From the NCBI RefSeq assembly GCF_000182925.2, contig NC_026504.1, positions 2,480,001 through 2,544,000 of the forward strand: a stretch of 64,000 nucleotides of DNA. The letters are read 5' to 3'. The notes under the pieces were generated by a model that was not told the DNA's origin, ran no database searches, and saw only the letters and a program-made list of their open reading frames with translations. Below are positions 22,821 to 33,805 of this stretch, one piece after another. The DNA is from Neurospora crassa OR74A (lineage: Eukaryota > Ascomycota > Sordariomycetes > Sordariales > Sordariaceae). Both the position numbers and the translations under genes were made by a program. Numbering within the stretch: position 1 is the first letter of the stretch; the number at the start of each line of letters is the position of its first letter.

Positions 22821-24472
22821 TTAACCTCTCCGTAAGTACCAGTTGAACGCGAGTTGGTTGATAGTGGGGGAGAAAGGCGACGGTACTTCGGACTCGCCCG
22901 GGCGCGCCACGGGGTGGCGGAGGTAGACGGCCGCGCAGATGTTCTGGTTGACCTCAAGGTAGCGGGGGATGAACGCGAAAGCGGACATGTAGTTGCGCGG
23001 CCTCCAGGGGGTCATGTACGGCTTGCTCGGGTCGATCTCGTTGTCCTCGTGCTCGTCGTTGTACTCGATCACCTTCTTGAGCACCTGGCGCGACTGCTTG
23101 TCAAGCTTCTTGCTCAGCTCCTTGGCCGCCTCCTCCTGCTGAATGGCCTTGGAAGGGGAGACCGCAAGGCGCTCGAGAAGCATCGTCAGGTCGTCCACCA
23201 CGTTACCGGTTGGCGAAACGGACCCGTCGCGCCGCTGCGCTTGCTTGATGGCGGCCTTGATGTCGCGCTTCAAAGCGCGCAATGCTTGCTTGCGCGTCGC
23301 GGAGAGCTGGTGAGACGGCGAGTCGGCGATGTGCTTGGCGTACTGCAGCAGACGTTGGAGCTGCAGGAGTTCGTACTTGCGGTTCCAGGCCTCGTCGAAC
23401 TTGGAGGTGTCGACTTGCTTCTCCTTCTTGCCGGACTTGGAGGCTGCTTCTTGTGCCTCTCCTTCCTCGGCCTCCTCGGCCTCCGCATCCTTCTCTTCGG
23501 CGGCTTCCTGTGCTTCCTCCGCAAGCTCCTTCTTGGCGGCCTTCATAGCCGCGGCGAGGAGCTTCTTGTCCTTGGGCGCACCGGTCGCATAGAGGACGCG
23601 CTCGACGTCGACTTGGAAGAGATCGCCAGGGTTCAGGAGGTAACCGGGGTGTTTCATCTGCAAAAGGATCGGGTAATGTTAGCGCCGAAACAAGCAGCTT
23701 TGGCATGGGTGCACTGTATTGTGGGATTCGGTATTGGAACGTTGTGATGGTGTACATGCCTTCTTGCCGTTGACGGTGACGGCACCGTGCACAACCATCT
23801 GGCGGGCCTGTCTCGCACTGCTGGCAAAGAGGGCTCTGAATATGGCGATATCGAGGCGTCTCTCGAGAGGCGCAAAGGTCATTTGCTCGTACGGCGTGGG
23901 AACCTTCCTGCCCGGGTTGGCGATGACTTGCTTGGCAGGTTTCTCGTCGGCGGTCTTCTCGTAGGCTGGGGGCTCTGAGAGGCCGGAACCGCGGCCGGCG
24001 GCTTGTTCGCTGCCGTTATATTTGGCCATGTATGCCGGGTCCATGTTGACGACGGCCGGTAGGCGACGGCTAAACATGCGCGCCCATTTGCGTTCCTTGA
24101 TGTGCTCGCCGTGGTATGCTCGTGTCAAGGACTTGGCGAGCCATTTCTGCTGGAAGAATGTCTTGCCGCTGATTCTGGGTTCTCTCCCGGCCGTAGCCAG
24201 GTTGTACAGGTTATATTTGTTCCATGTCGGCCTGATGGGCTATTCGGAAGAAGAAGAAGCGCACACAAAATACGTCAGCATGATCGCGTGTGGTGGGTGT
24301 TGAGTGTCGTGGCAATGGGACTGGCAGGTAGTAGGTAATGGGGCGAATGGGGTGATGATGCGGCGGCGGCGACGATGACCAACGGCAAACCCGGCGACGG
24401 CGGCATAAAACACCGAATAGCACATACCTTTTTCTTCAAACTGTGGTACTTGAACAACCTCCGGATCTTCAT
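22821..24472 (-). CDS. nam9: Mitochondrial small-subunit ribosomal protein uS4m (NAM9)
   Basis: Three exons on the minus strand, 24428-24472, 23760-24239 and 22821-23657, give 453 residues. The start is [15 protein letters not shown], then [14 protein letters not shown], typical of fungal NAM9. The S4 RNA-binding domain is at about residues 135-205 ([20 protein letters not shown], then the [24 protein letters not shown] turn across the second intron). The second intron begins GCATGT, a GC donor; it is needed to join VNGKK to MKHPGY. After the S4 domain is an Ala/Glu-rich acidic insertion of about 60 residues, then the conserved C-terminal extension ending with [38 protein letters not shown]. 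The protein nucleates small-subunit assembly in mitochondria. Confidence 0.92.
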
Positions 24473-25587
24473 GTTGGGTGTGGTGTGTTTGGAGGAGCTT
24501 CGGGGGATCGGATCGGACTGTAGGCCCCGTGCTTTTGGCGAAGTGGACGGACCGGTTCGGCGCAGGTTGTTTGGAGATTGTCGAGTCCGGAGCGGTCCGG
24601 GGCACCTAGCAGCACTGCCAACGAGGGGAGCTTCCCGGGGCCCTTCCACCTCTTATCGGGCGCCGTCCTCCGAAAATTATTTCAGACCCGAATTGGAGCA
24701 CGCGCTCGCCCATTGGTCGCATTCACGTGAGAAGCTCGGGCCACTGTGCGCGTCAACTCCAGGCCGGATGGTGGAGAACTGGCAGGCACAGGATGCGGGA
24801 GCTAGAGCGCATGCGGTATAGCTCCGCAACCTCTTGGCGGATTGCGGGTGCAAGTGGAGTGGGGCTAGAAGCAGAGCCAGGCGGTAGAAATCGGCACAAA
24901 AAGTCTAAACCCAAAGGCGGTTCCCTTGGACCTGGGTGGGGCTGATTTGGTTGCTTGCTTGGTTTCGCCGCTTCCATTTTTTTGCGCTGAGGGGGAGGTT
25001 TTGACAAGTGCAGTCCTCGATATGACTCCAATGCCGACAGACCCTGGAAAAAGTCAGGGCAGATGGGTTACGCTGCTGTATGATGATGGAGGGAGGGAGC
25101 TCAGTAATGGATGGACAAGACTGAATCAAACTCTCGATCTTTGACAAGGGAATTGAAGTGTGTGTTACAGTTCAGAATTATCGAGGTCCTACCTGACTTA
25201 CACTACGTGACTACCTCTACACTTCACACACGTCCTGGGATTTGCTGGTGAATGGCCGACTTTCCTGTCGCGTCGATCAACAATCAACCCTGCACCAACC
25301 CAACACCATTCCCCCACTGCACCCTGCAATAACATTTTGCGCCTACCGCCCCAAAACTGGAGTGCACCTGAAGGACCCACTAAATAATTTCGTCGTTTTG
25401 CCTGCTTGGTCCCCGGTCTCCAGTGCACTTTCTGCATTTTCATCATCCGTTCACCATTATCTCTCTCCCGGCCATCTACATCCATTCTTCTCTTCCGTGC
25501 ACGCGCGTCACGTTAGACGGTCAATTGCCTTTACAGCCGCTTGTACTTTACCCTTTCAAATACCTACAGGCCACTCCGACCTTCATC
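24473..25587. promoter_or_regulatory. Shared divergent promoter region, NAM9 and La
   Basis: The two start codons point apart across 1.1 kb. An inverted CCAAT box (ATTGG at 24712-24716) sits eight bases from a CACGTG core at 24724-24729, a plausible HAP-complex plus bHLH site pair. The La side is a pyrimidine-rich leader. The regulatory reading is inference. Confidence 0.4.
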
Positions 25588-26838
25588 ATGAGCGATACCA
25601 CCGCCAACACTGAGGCTGCGCCTGCCGTCGAGAATGTTCAGACCGAGGTCCAAACCGAGACTGTAGAGGCCCCCGTCGCGGAGGCTGCCCCCGCCGCCGA
25701 GGAGGCTCCCAAGACTGAGGATGCCAGCAAGGAGGAGGAGAAGAAGCCTGAGGCTACCAAGTCTATCGACCGCGCCGACTACAAGAACAACAGGAAATAC
25801 GATCCTTCGACCCAGCCCGTCACTGACGATCCCGTCAAGATCCGCAACCAGGTACGATCAGACTACAAAAACAGTTGGCATGCTGCGTGTCCCCGTGTCT
25901 AACAAATAGTCTTAGGTCGAGTTCTACTTCAGCGACAGCAACCTCCCTACCGATAAGTTCATGTGGGAGACGACCGGAGGCGTGGAGAACAAGCCCGTTT
26001 CGCTCAAGACCATCTGCAGCTTCAAGCGCATGCAGATGTTCCAGCCCTACTCGGCCGTCGTCGCCGCGTTGAAGGAGAGCGCCTTCTTGGATGTGTCTGG
26101 CGAGGAGGGCCAGGAGACGGTCAAGCGCAAGAAGGCCTACACTTCGTCCTCTGATGCGCAAAAGGCCCGTCTGGCTGCCAGCGTTTACGTCAAGGGTTTC
26201 GGCGAAGAGACCGGATCCACTCAGTTCGACATCGAGGCTTTCTTCACCAAGTTTGGTCAGGTCAACCTGGTCAAGCTGAGGCGTAACGAGGAGAACAAAT
26301 TCAAGGGCTCGGTCTTCGTTGAGTTTAAGACGGAAGACGAAGCCAACGCCTTTGTTGCCCTGAACCCCGCCCCCAAGTGGCAGGATCAAGAGCTCGTCAT
26401 CAAGAAGAAGAAGGATTACCTGGACGAGAAGACCCAGCTCATTAAGGAGGGCAAGATGGAGCCCGGCACCAGCAAGAAAAAGATCTTCTTCGAGGGCAGC
26501 ATCAAGGGTGCCGAACGTGGCCGCGGACGTGGCGGCCGCAGCGGTGGTGACAAGGGTGACTGGAAGTCGCGTCGTGATAACGACCAGAGAAACGGCTTCA
26601 AGGGTGGCCGTGGTCGTGGAAGGGGTGGCCGCGGTGGCCGTGGCGGCCGTGGTGGTCGCGACAACCGTGACCGCAACAACGAGTAAGTTACAGCCATCCG
26701 ACAACTGGGTTTCGAACATTTACTAACGTGTGGTATAGTAACAACAACAAGCGTGCCCGTGAAGATGACGGAGACAAGAGTGCTGAGCCAGCGGCGAAGA
26801 AGGTCGACACTAAGGCTGAGGCTGTCGAGCAGCAATAG
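25588..26838 (+). CDS. lhp1: La protein (Lhp1-type RNA-binding chaperone)
   Basis: Three exons, 25588-25851, 25916-26682 and 26739-26838, give 376 residues. The N-terminal 55 or so residues are acidic and Ala/Glu-rich. The La motif follows (DDPVKIRNQ, VEFYFSDSNLPTDKFMW, about 78-160), then one RRM (about 190-260, with SVYVKGF as RNP2 and GSVFVEF as RNP1). The C-terminal part is an RG/RGG-rich stretch (about 280-350) and a short acidic/basic tail with an AKK motif. La proteins bind the UUU-OH 3' end of new RNA polymerase III transcripts and protect and fold pre-tRNAs in the nucleus. The last intron splits the RGG end from the tail at a NN|NNNK junction. The assignment is firm; the RGG-rich tail is longer than in yeast Lhp1. 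Confidence 0.92.
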
Positions 26839-28689
26839 AAGGCCGGCATTGGTATGCTCCAAGTTCTGGGCCGGACGGACTGATGACTTGTTCCTGATGA
26901 ATAATTCTCGAGGCTGTAAAACATTCGGACGGCGTTATATGGGTGGTGTTTGTTTTAAACTTAAAAGGGCAGGGATTTCGTACTACAACATCCGATATTG
27001 ACCTTGATAGCGTGCTGTGGTTATTGCATGCGAATATATACGCAGTATAAAGGCGATGGTTCTAGAAGTAAGCATTGTATCACTTTTGCTAGACAAGTTG
27101 AGTGAATGGACTACTAGATGTTTTATCATGTCAGACCTTCATGCTGTTGTTCCCTCAAAGATTGGAAGTTGTGGTCTCTGATAGCTAAAAAAACGCCGAC
27201 TGGATTATGTGTAGATACCAAGGTGACGCGGCCATAGTCAATGCTTTGGGTAGACAAGGAGACCGTCTCAGGCGCTTTGGGGAAACAGCCATTCGTTTAC
27301 TGAACAGTCATTTTCTTTCATGCTGGGCCTTCCACGCTGAGCACGCCTATGATATCGTTCCAGACCGCAAGTCGCCATTTACCAACTTGGGTCTTAGGGT
27401 ACTATGTATCGATGTCTGGGCGTTGTGTTGGCTGCAAGTACGGGATGAGCACACGATGTAGTGTAAGATGGAGTTCTAGTATACCTAGTGCAGTTTGGGG
27501 GCTGGACGCAACGAATGAGATGCGATGCAGTATCTACGAAACAGACACAGTGCTCGAGATCCTCTTCTGATGCTTTAAGGAACCTCCGTTCGACCAATGA
27601 TATTGCCGAGAAAACCTCGCCATGGGCAATGATCATGATTACTAACACTATTATAGCGTGTGTAGAAACAATTCAGAGCCTTTACAACTTGCAACTAGGT
27701 CGAGGTTCAAAGCTGCACACGCACTACCTACGAATCGACAATTATCGTCACTCGACACGATAGGGGTCCAAGTCATTTTGGCCCTCAGACCGGAAACGGT
27801 CAGTTTCACAGAGTCCCAGCAGCCTTGTCTCCTTATTTCGTGTACTGCTACGAAGCGTAAGTCGACAACTGTTACATATGCCTGCGTACCCGAGCACATC
27901 AACTGGGTAAGGTACCTCAAGGAAACAGCACGTACCAGCCGACGTCCCGAGTCTTGGTTGGGGCTTTGGGGGTTTAGTTCAAACTTCGCTCCCATTTTAT
28001 TGATCATCAACCACTTCACCTCACGTCCAACGGTGAACAAGAGAACAGGAGATCCGCAACATCTCAGGGGCTTATCCAATAGCCTTTTTTTTTTGTTGCT
28101 TTTTTTCTGAGTCGTCCGTCTGCTTGTTGAACGTCCCGCTTGCGCCGGCGTTCTCTAATCGCTTGTTCGGCCTCTTGTCCTCTTCTCACCCGGCCGTGTA
28201 CTCTGACTCAAGAACCGTCTTGACCAACCCGGCCGCCCCCATCGCCATCACTGTTGTGACTTTTCTCTTCCCGAAATCCCTACCCCGGACTACCCCGGAT
28301 CTCCCTTGCCTCTGTTGGGCTGTCTCGACCCACGCCCGCGCTGTGAGGACCGTGGAGTTCTGTTGCCGACCTCGACGGAGCTTCGCCGAGGTTATCACTG
28401 TTGGTTGGGATACAACGCCCGTCGTCCGCGACTTTGATAATCGTTCAAGAGATCCTCCATTGCTTCAGTCGCACACGGCCTTCAGTCCCACCGGTCCCTT
28501 AAGAGTTGAGGCCCCGGGGACTCCCCGCCAATTCCCCGCAACCCAGCACCCTGGTACAGAACCCATCGGCCAGACGATATCAGGCGTCACAATTCCGTGT
28601 CGAGGCTTGCTTGCTGTCACAGTTGCAGTCCTTGCCAGAACCATTACCACGGCTTGTACTTGGCAGCTCACCAAGGTACTCCCCGGCAG
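26839..28689. other. Intergenic region, La 3' end and NIT4 promoter/leader
   Basis: About 1.85 kb. The right part from about 28080 is pyrimidine-rich with two T-runs and looks like the NIT4 leader. Several GATA cores lie in the region, which could serve the general nitrogen regulator NIT2, but single GATA cores are common by chance. No gene is seen. Confidence 0.4.
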
Positions 28690-31600
28690 ATGAACAGTTC
28701 GGATGTTCAAATGATGTCCTCTCAAGATGCGCCAGGCTCAGCCGGACTCGCCCCCGACAACATCGCCTCTTCGTTACCTTCCAAGAAGAAGTCTAGGCGG
28801 GGCGCTGACCCTACCAACCAAAAGCGACGATGTGTGAGCACGGCCTGCATCGCCTGTCGGAGGAGGAAGTCCAAGTGTGACGGCGCCCTTCCGAGCTGCG
28901 CGGCCTGTGCCAGTGTCTACGGCACCGAGTGCATCTATGACCCAAATTCAGATCACCGCCGAAAAGGCGTCTACCGGGAGAAGAACGATAGCATGAAAGC
29001 CCAGAACGCCACACTGCAGATCCTAATAGAGGCCATTTTGAATGCTTCCGAGGAAGATGTGATCGACATTGTGAGGAGGATTCGCACCTGTGACGACCTT
29101 GACGAAGTAGCCGAGTCCATCCGCAGGGATGAGAAGAACGCAACAGCAACCAACGACAACGATGACAGCGATGAACCCACCCAACCTGGCAGAGATGACG
29201 CTACCAGTCAGGCCGTTGAGGGTGAGAGGGACTTGGCCCGTAAGATGGGAGAGCTCCGGATCGAAAATGGTTCTGTTCGTTTTATTGGCGGTACCTCGCA
29301 CCTCATATATCTCAGTGAACCGACAGATGCCTCTGAAGAACCGGAGCTTGAAACCCGCCTGTCGACCTGCGATGAGAATCCAATCACCACCTGGACAGAG
29401 GTGACCAAGAATCCTCAACTAATCATCCATCTCGTCAACATGTATTTCAACTGGCACTATCCTTACTTCACCACGCTGTCTAGAAGCTTGTTTTATCGGG
29501 ATTTCATCAAGGGAAAGCCGGCTGGCCAACCACGCTCCACTGTTTACTGTTCGTCGCTGCTGGTCAATGCCATGCTCGCGCTTGGCTGTCACTTCACAAG
29601 TGTGGACGGTGCCTTTGCGGTACCTGGGGACAGCAGGACCAAGGGTGATCACTTCTTCGCCGAGGCCAAGAGACTGATTGTTCAGAACGACGAGTACGAA
29701 AAACCAAGGCTCACTACCGTGCAAGCTCTGGCGCTTATGTCAGTGCGAGAAGCAGGCTGCGGACGGGAAGCGAAAGGCTGGGTATACAGCGGCATGAGCT
29801 TCAGAATGGCTCAAGACATTGGCCTGAATCTAGACATTGGATCGCTGGACGAAAAGGAGGTGGATGCCCGGAGAATCACCTTTTGGGGTTGCTTTGTGTT
29901 TGACAAGTGCTGGTCAAACTATCTCGGGCGGCTACCACAGCTTCCCAAAAACACCTATAACGTTCCGAAGTATGATGTGTTTCCAGACGAAGATGCTGAA
30001 CTGTGGTCTCCTTATACCGACGCAGGCTTCGACCAGTCTTGCAAGCAGCCATCTCGGACACGGGCTATAGGCTTACAGTTGTCGAAACTCTGCGAGATCA
30101 GTAGTGATCTTTTACTCTTCTTCTACCACCCCAGTCATATTGGAAGATCGAGCGGCAAGTCAGCTGAGCTCAAAAAGCTTAGCGAACTTCATCGGCGTCT
30201 GGAAGACTGGAGAACGGAGCTACCAAAGGAATTCGAACCCAAGGATGGCCAGTTACCCAATGTCATTCTAATGCAGTAGGTTTTCTCACTCTCTACTTAC
30301 CCAAGACTGGGCGGAGTTACTCACCTTTTCACAGCATGTTTTATCATCTACAGTATATCCATCTATTCCGACCCTTCCTAAAGTACACAAAGGAAGCTTC
30401 GCCCCTGGAGAAGGTCCAGCCCCGAAGAATATGCACAACTAACGCCAATAGCATATCCAAACTTATGCGACTTTACAAAAAGCTATATAACCTCCGGCAA
30501 ATATGTAACATTGCCGTATACATGCTGCATTCTGCGTGCACAATACACATGCTCAATTTGCCCGAGAAAACTGCCAGACGGGATATAACCCACGGCGTTA
30601 GACAGTTGGAGGAAATGGCTGAAGACTGGCCTTGTGCGCGGAGAACATTAGGTATCATCAGCGTTCTAGCTCGGAAGTGGAATGTGGAACTACCCGAGGA
30701 GGCCGCCATTGTCTTGAAGAGGACAGACGAAAAGTACGGAATGTTTAGCACTTCCGAGGTCCCCTCACCCAACAGGACGGCCCCTTCTCTCGCTCCATCC
30801 TCGCCTGCACCTCCTTACACCCCAGAAGCGTCTCTGCTTTTTTCTACAACAGCCGCCGCAGTACTCGAACAACAACCGTACAGTCCAATGACACTATATA
30901 GCCACCCAACTCCTCCGCATCTTGGTCCGGAGAGTATATCTGATCCCGGAATGTCGCCTAATATAGTCACCTTCTCCGACCTGCCTGATCCGTCCGCTCC
31001 CATCATCCCCCAGCAACAGCAGAACATGCAGGCTATATCTAGCTTAAGCCAAAACAATATGCTTCACCAACACCACCACCACCTACAAAACCAACATCAA
31101 CCTCAACAGCCACACCATAACCACATGACCTACCAGCAGCAACAACATAACCTGCTCACCCACCCGGTGAGCGCCTCATCAATGTCCATGAGCGACACTC
31201 TCGCCACCATTACGGCATGGGGTATACCAACCTCTTCACCCGGCAACAACAATAACAATAACATCGTATCCCAACATCCGCATCATCAAAAGCAGCCACA
31301 ACAGCAACAACAACCACAAGCACAACGATATCCCACAGTTGGATCAGTCGGCACAAACACCGTGAAACCTCCAGCAGCTGCCACGCAGACCTTTACTCCA
31401 GCCCAGTTACACGCGAATAACTTGGCGACTGCAACGAGATCAACAGCTTCCAACCACAAGAGCGTTGGCCGACACGTAAGCCCCAGCTCGATCTACGCCA
31501 TTGATGGACAGGATTGGTACCTGAAGGATGGCGTCACCTGGCAACAGGGCTTTCAGGGGTGGGATCTGGAGGGCGGTGGAGCAGGCACAGCTACAAGCAC

Positions 31601-31738
31601 TGGTGGTATTGGGGATGGGGGTGGACCTACTGGTGGTGCTGGTGATAGCATGGCGAGGCTAGCTCCTCGAGGGAATATTGGCGGCGGCGGCGGCGGCGGC
31701 GGCGGTAGTACAGGACAGCGACAGCAACAGCAACAGCG

Positions 31739-31820
<82 letters not shown>

Positions 31821-32021
31821 GAGGCTAATATGTTTGCGTATCATCATGGGGCAGAGAGAGGGGGGGGTGGTATAGAATCAACGGGCATGGGAATGACGAC
31901 GGTAGGAGGTGGAGGAGGAGGGTTCGATCCAATAGGAGGATCTGGGCTATTGGATGATTTGGTGGGTCTGGATGAATTGGGCAGCTTGGACGGCTTGGGA
32001 CATCTCCCAGGTCTAGATTGA
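28690..32021 (+). CDS. nit-4: Nitrate-assimilation transcription activator NIT4 (NirA-type Zn2Cys6)
   Basis: Two exons, 28690-30275 and 30335-32021, join at M-H-M-F-Y to 1,090 residues. The Zn2Cys6 cluster is at C53, C56, C63, C70, C73 and C81 (TACIACRRRKSKCDG), followed by the YDPNSDHRRKGVY linker of the NIT4/NirA family. The fungal transcription-factor domain spans about 250-550. The C-terminal half is Gln/His/Pro/Ser-rich, then carries the conserved WYLKDGVTWQQGFQGWDLE segment, a poly-Gly run (about 978-986), 27 consecutive Gln (998-1024) and an acidic Leu-rich end (LLDDLVGLDELG). From the family: it activates nitrate and nitrite reductase genes in response to nitrate together with the GATA factor NIT2, and the Gln-rich and acidic tail activates transcription. 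The upstream frame back to 28597 has no ATG. Confidence 0.93.
31679..31820 (+). repeat. nit-4: Poly-Gly (GGC)n and poly-Gln (CAG/CAA)n coding repeats in NIT4
   Basis: A run of GGC codons at about 31679-31706 is followed by CAG/CAA codons: a short Gln block, an Arg (CGA at 31737-31739) and then 27 Gln codons at 31740-31820. CAG and CAA alternate almost perfectly, so the DNA is an ACAGCA hexamer repeat. Length variation between strains is expected. Confidence 0.9.
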
Positions 32022-32587
32022 GTTTGGGTTTCTCTCATGTGATTTGAATTGTAGGACACGGGATTTGGAAAAGGAAATGGATGGGTAGAGGGGGAATTCG
32101 GACATACATATATATACCCATGGTTGAGAGAATAAATGCGATAGTGTCGTTCTATACACAAATTCCTTCGAAAAAAAAAAAAAAAAACTTCAGGAAGAAG
32201 CTCTTTTAGGTGCCATGGTGATTCAAAGCTTGCATAAATACTTGGCTCGACGACAGAAAACTTTGCAATGGAGTTTTATTAAACTCCTGTCCATCGGACT
32301 ATGGCAATTTAGGATTGTCCAAATTCTCCTAAACCCATCAAATTTTTCTACTTTCCTCTTGTTTAAGAACCACGCATAACAAAGCAGCGACCATAAGAAG
32401 GTTACAAATGAACAGGGGGGCATGTCCAATATGTTTGGTCTATGCTGAGTCACTTTAGGTAGTTGTCTTTCACTTGAATACACATCCATTTCAAATAACT
32501 ATATAGGTAGGTACTGTGTTCCATATCTAGTCTACCAACTCAACGATCGTCAACCACACCTCTTCAATTCTTTTGTGTACACCCCTG
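32022..32587. other. Convergent intergenic region, NIT4 and HIT-protein 3' ends
   Basis: This holds a 16-base A-run at 32171-32186 and an ATAGGTAGGTACTGTG stretch near 32503-32518 of the TAGGTA motif group. No gene is seen. Confidence 0.45.
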
Positions 32588-33805
32588 CTATACACTCAAT
32601 ATTCCCATCTCCTCCAATACCCTTCTATACTCCCCGGCCTCCCTCTCCATCTCCTCCATCTCCCTCGCCGTCCTCGCCGCATCCTCGATACTAGGGAAAC
32701 TTCCTCCCGGCTTTGGTCTCGCCTGCATTTCCGCCACTCCCTCCTCCTCCTCCTCCCCCTCCTCCTCCTCCCGTAAAAGTGCCTCCCCCTCTTTGCTCTG
32801 GACGTCACTCCCACTCCCGTTTAATTGTTGCCCTCCAAGAGCACGCTCTCGTTGCTGCCCAAAAGTACTGCTGTGCTGAAGATGATGATGATGGTGATGA
32901 TGAGGCCCACCATCGTTACCGTGCCCATGCCCGTGCCCATGCCCGTGCCCATAATCCCTATCCCAGAACGCCCCCCCAATATTCCCCTTCTCCTCCGCCA
33001 TCCACTCATACAGCGCATCCGACGGCGTCTCGGTGTCCTTGGCGCTTACGTTGCGAATCCGCGGGATGACGTGCACGTGTACGTGGGAAACGGTTTGGCC
33101 GGCTTCGGGACCATCTTGTACGGCGATGTTGAAGGAGCCTCCTGTTTCCAGCATCACTTTATCTTCTGCAACTCCACCCTCCTCCTCCTCCTTCTCCTCC
33201 TTCTCCCTCTGTTTTGGGCGGGTGGTGGTGGTGGTGGTACCAGGGTGGAAGTAATACCGTCCCAACATCCTCTGCACCACTTGCACGGTGGAGAACAAAT
33301 CGGTGACTTCGGCGGGGGAGAGGTCGGTTAATCGCTTGTGTGGGACCAAGGGGCAGACGAGGACGTGGCCGGGAAGAAGAGGTTTGAGGTTCACCAGGGC
33401 GAAGGAGTGAGGGGTCCGGAGAAAGACTTGGTTGGTTACTTTGAAGGGACCGAAGTGGATTTCACTGTCGCTGTAGTGGGATTTTTGGGTTGATGCTGGG
33501 CGAATGTTCCCTTCCGAAGGGTCGGAAGAGGTGCTCATTGTCATCTTTCCAGTTGCTGTTGTTGGCGGTGCGACCTTGAAGGTAGGAGGGAAGGTTGAAC
33601 CACAGAGGGTGGTGGGAAGTATCGACGAACGGCCGGTGAGTGTCGTCGGCGTGGATCGCGGTAGAGTTCTGTTATGCTTGGAAATGCGCGGGGCAGCGGA
33701 AAGGCTGATAAGTTGTCTATGTTGTCTTTTGAGGACAATGGTCGTCTTTCCACTTCTGATCAAACTAAGAAGGTGAACCTCTGTCTTTTTGAAAATGTGC
33801 CCCAT
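32588..33805 (-). CDS. FHIT-like histidine-triad dinucleoside polyphosphate hydrolase
   Basis: A single frame gives 405 residues from the ATG at 33805; internal starts at 33544 (M88) and 33538 (M90) would give 318 or 316. The HIT domain runs from about residue 105: FGPFKVTNQVFLRTPHSFALVN and LKPLLPGHVLVCPLVPHKR at its start, then GSFNIAVQDGPEAGQTVSHVHVHVIPR, where the middle His of HVHVHV is the catalytic nucleophile. The family (human FHIT, yeast Hnt2) cleaves Ap3A to AMP and ADP. Fungal-specific additions are an acidic Glu/Lys-rich insertion inside the domain, a (GH)n tract followed by seven His, and an acidic C-terminal tail. Residues 1-87 are basic and Ser/Thr-rich with one acidic residue, so the longer form could be mitochondrial and the shorter cytosolic. 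Confidence 0.87.
   Translation of the reverse strand: MGHIFKKTEVHLLSLIRSGKTTIVLKRQHRQLISLSAAPRISKHNRTLPRSTPTTLTGRSSILPTTLCGSTFPPTFKVAPPTTATGKMTMSTSSDPSEGNIRPASTQKSHYSDSEIHFGPFKVTNQVFLRTPHSFALVNLKPLLPGHVLVCPLVPHKRLTDLSPAEVTDLFSTVQVVQRMLGRYYFHPGTTTTTTRPKQREKEEKEEEEGGVAEDKVMLETGGSFNIAVQDGPEAGQTVSHVHVHVIPRIRNVSAKDTETPSDALYEWMAEEKGNIGGAFWDRDYGHGHGHGHGHGNDGGPHHHHHHHLQHSSTFGQQRERALGGQQLNGSGSDVQSKEGEALLREEEEGEEEEEGVAEMQARPKPGGSFPSIEDAARTAREMEEMEREAGEYRRVLEEMGILSV
32872..32955 (-). repeat. Coding microsatellites for Gly-His and poly-His tracts
   Basis: On the plus strand GATGATGATG-like triplets (32880-32905) encode the His run, and GTGCCC/ATGCCC hexamers (about 32920-32950) encode the GHGHGHGHGHG tract of the HIT protein. 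Both are likely to vary in length. Confidence 0.8.

Noticed and set aside
22854-23747. 297-codon plus-strand frame over NAM9
   Set aside because: It is antisense to the conserved NAM9 exons and crosses the GC-AG intron; a Leu/Val/Gly-rich shadow.
31659-31847. Poly-Leu and poly-Ser/Asn frames at the NIT4 repeat
   Set aside because: They are other-frame readings of the CAG/CAA repeat.
32713-33331. Plus-strand Pro/Leu-rich frames over the HIT gene
   Set aside because: They are antisense to acidic and His repeats of the HIT protein.
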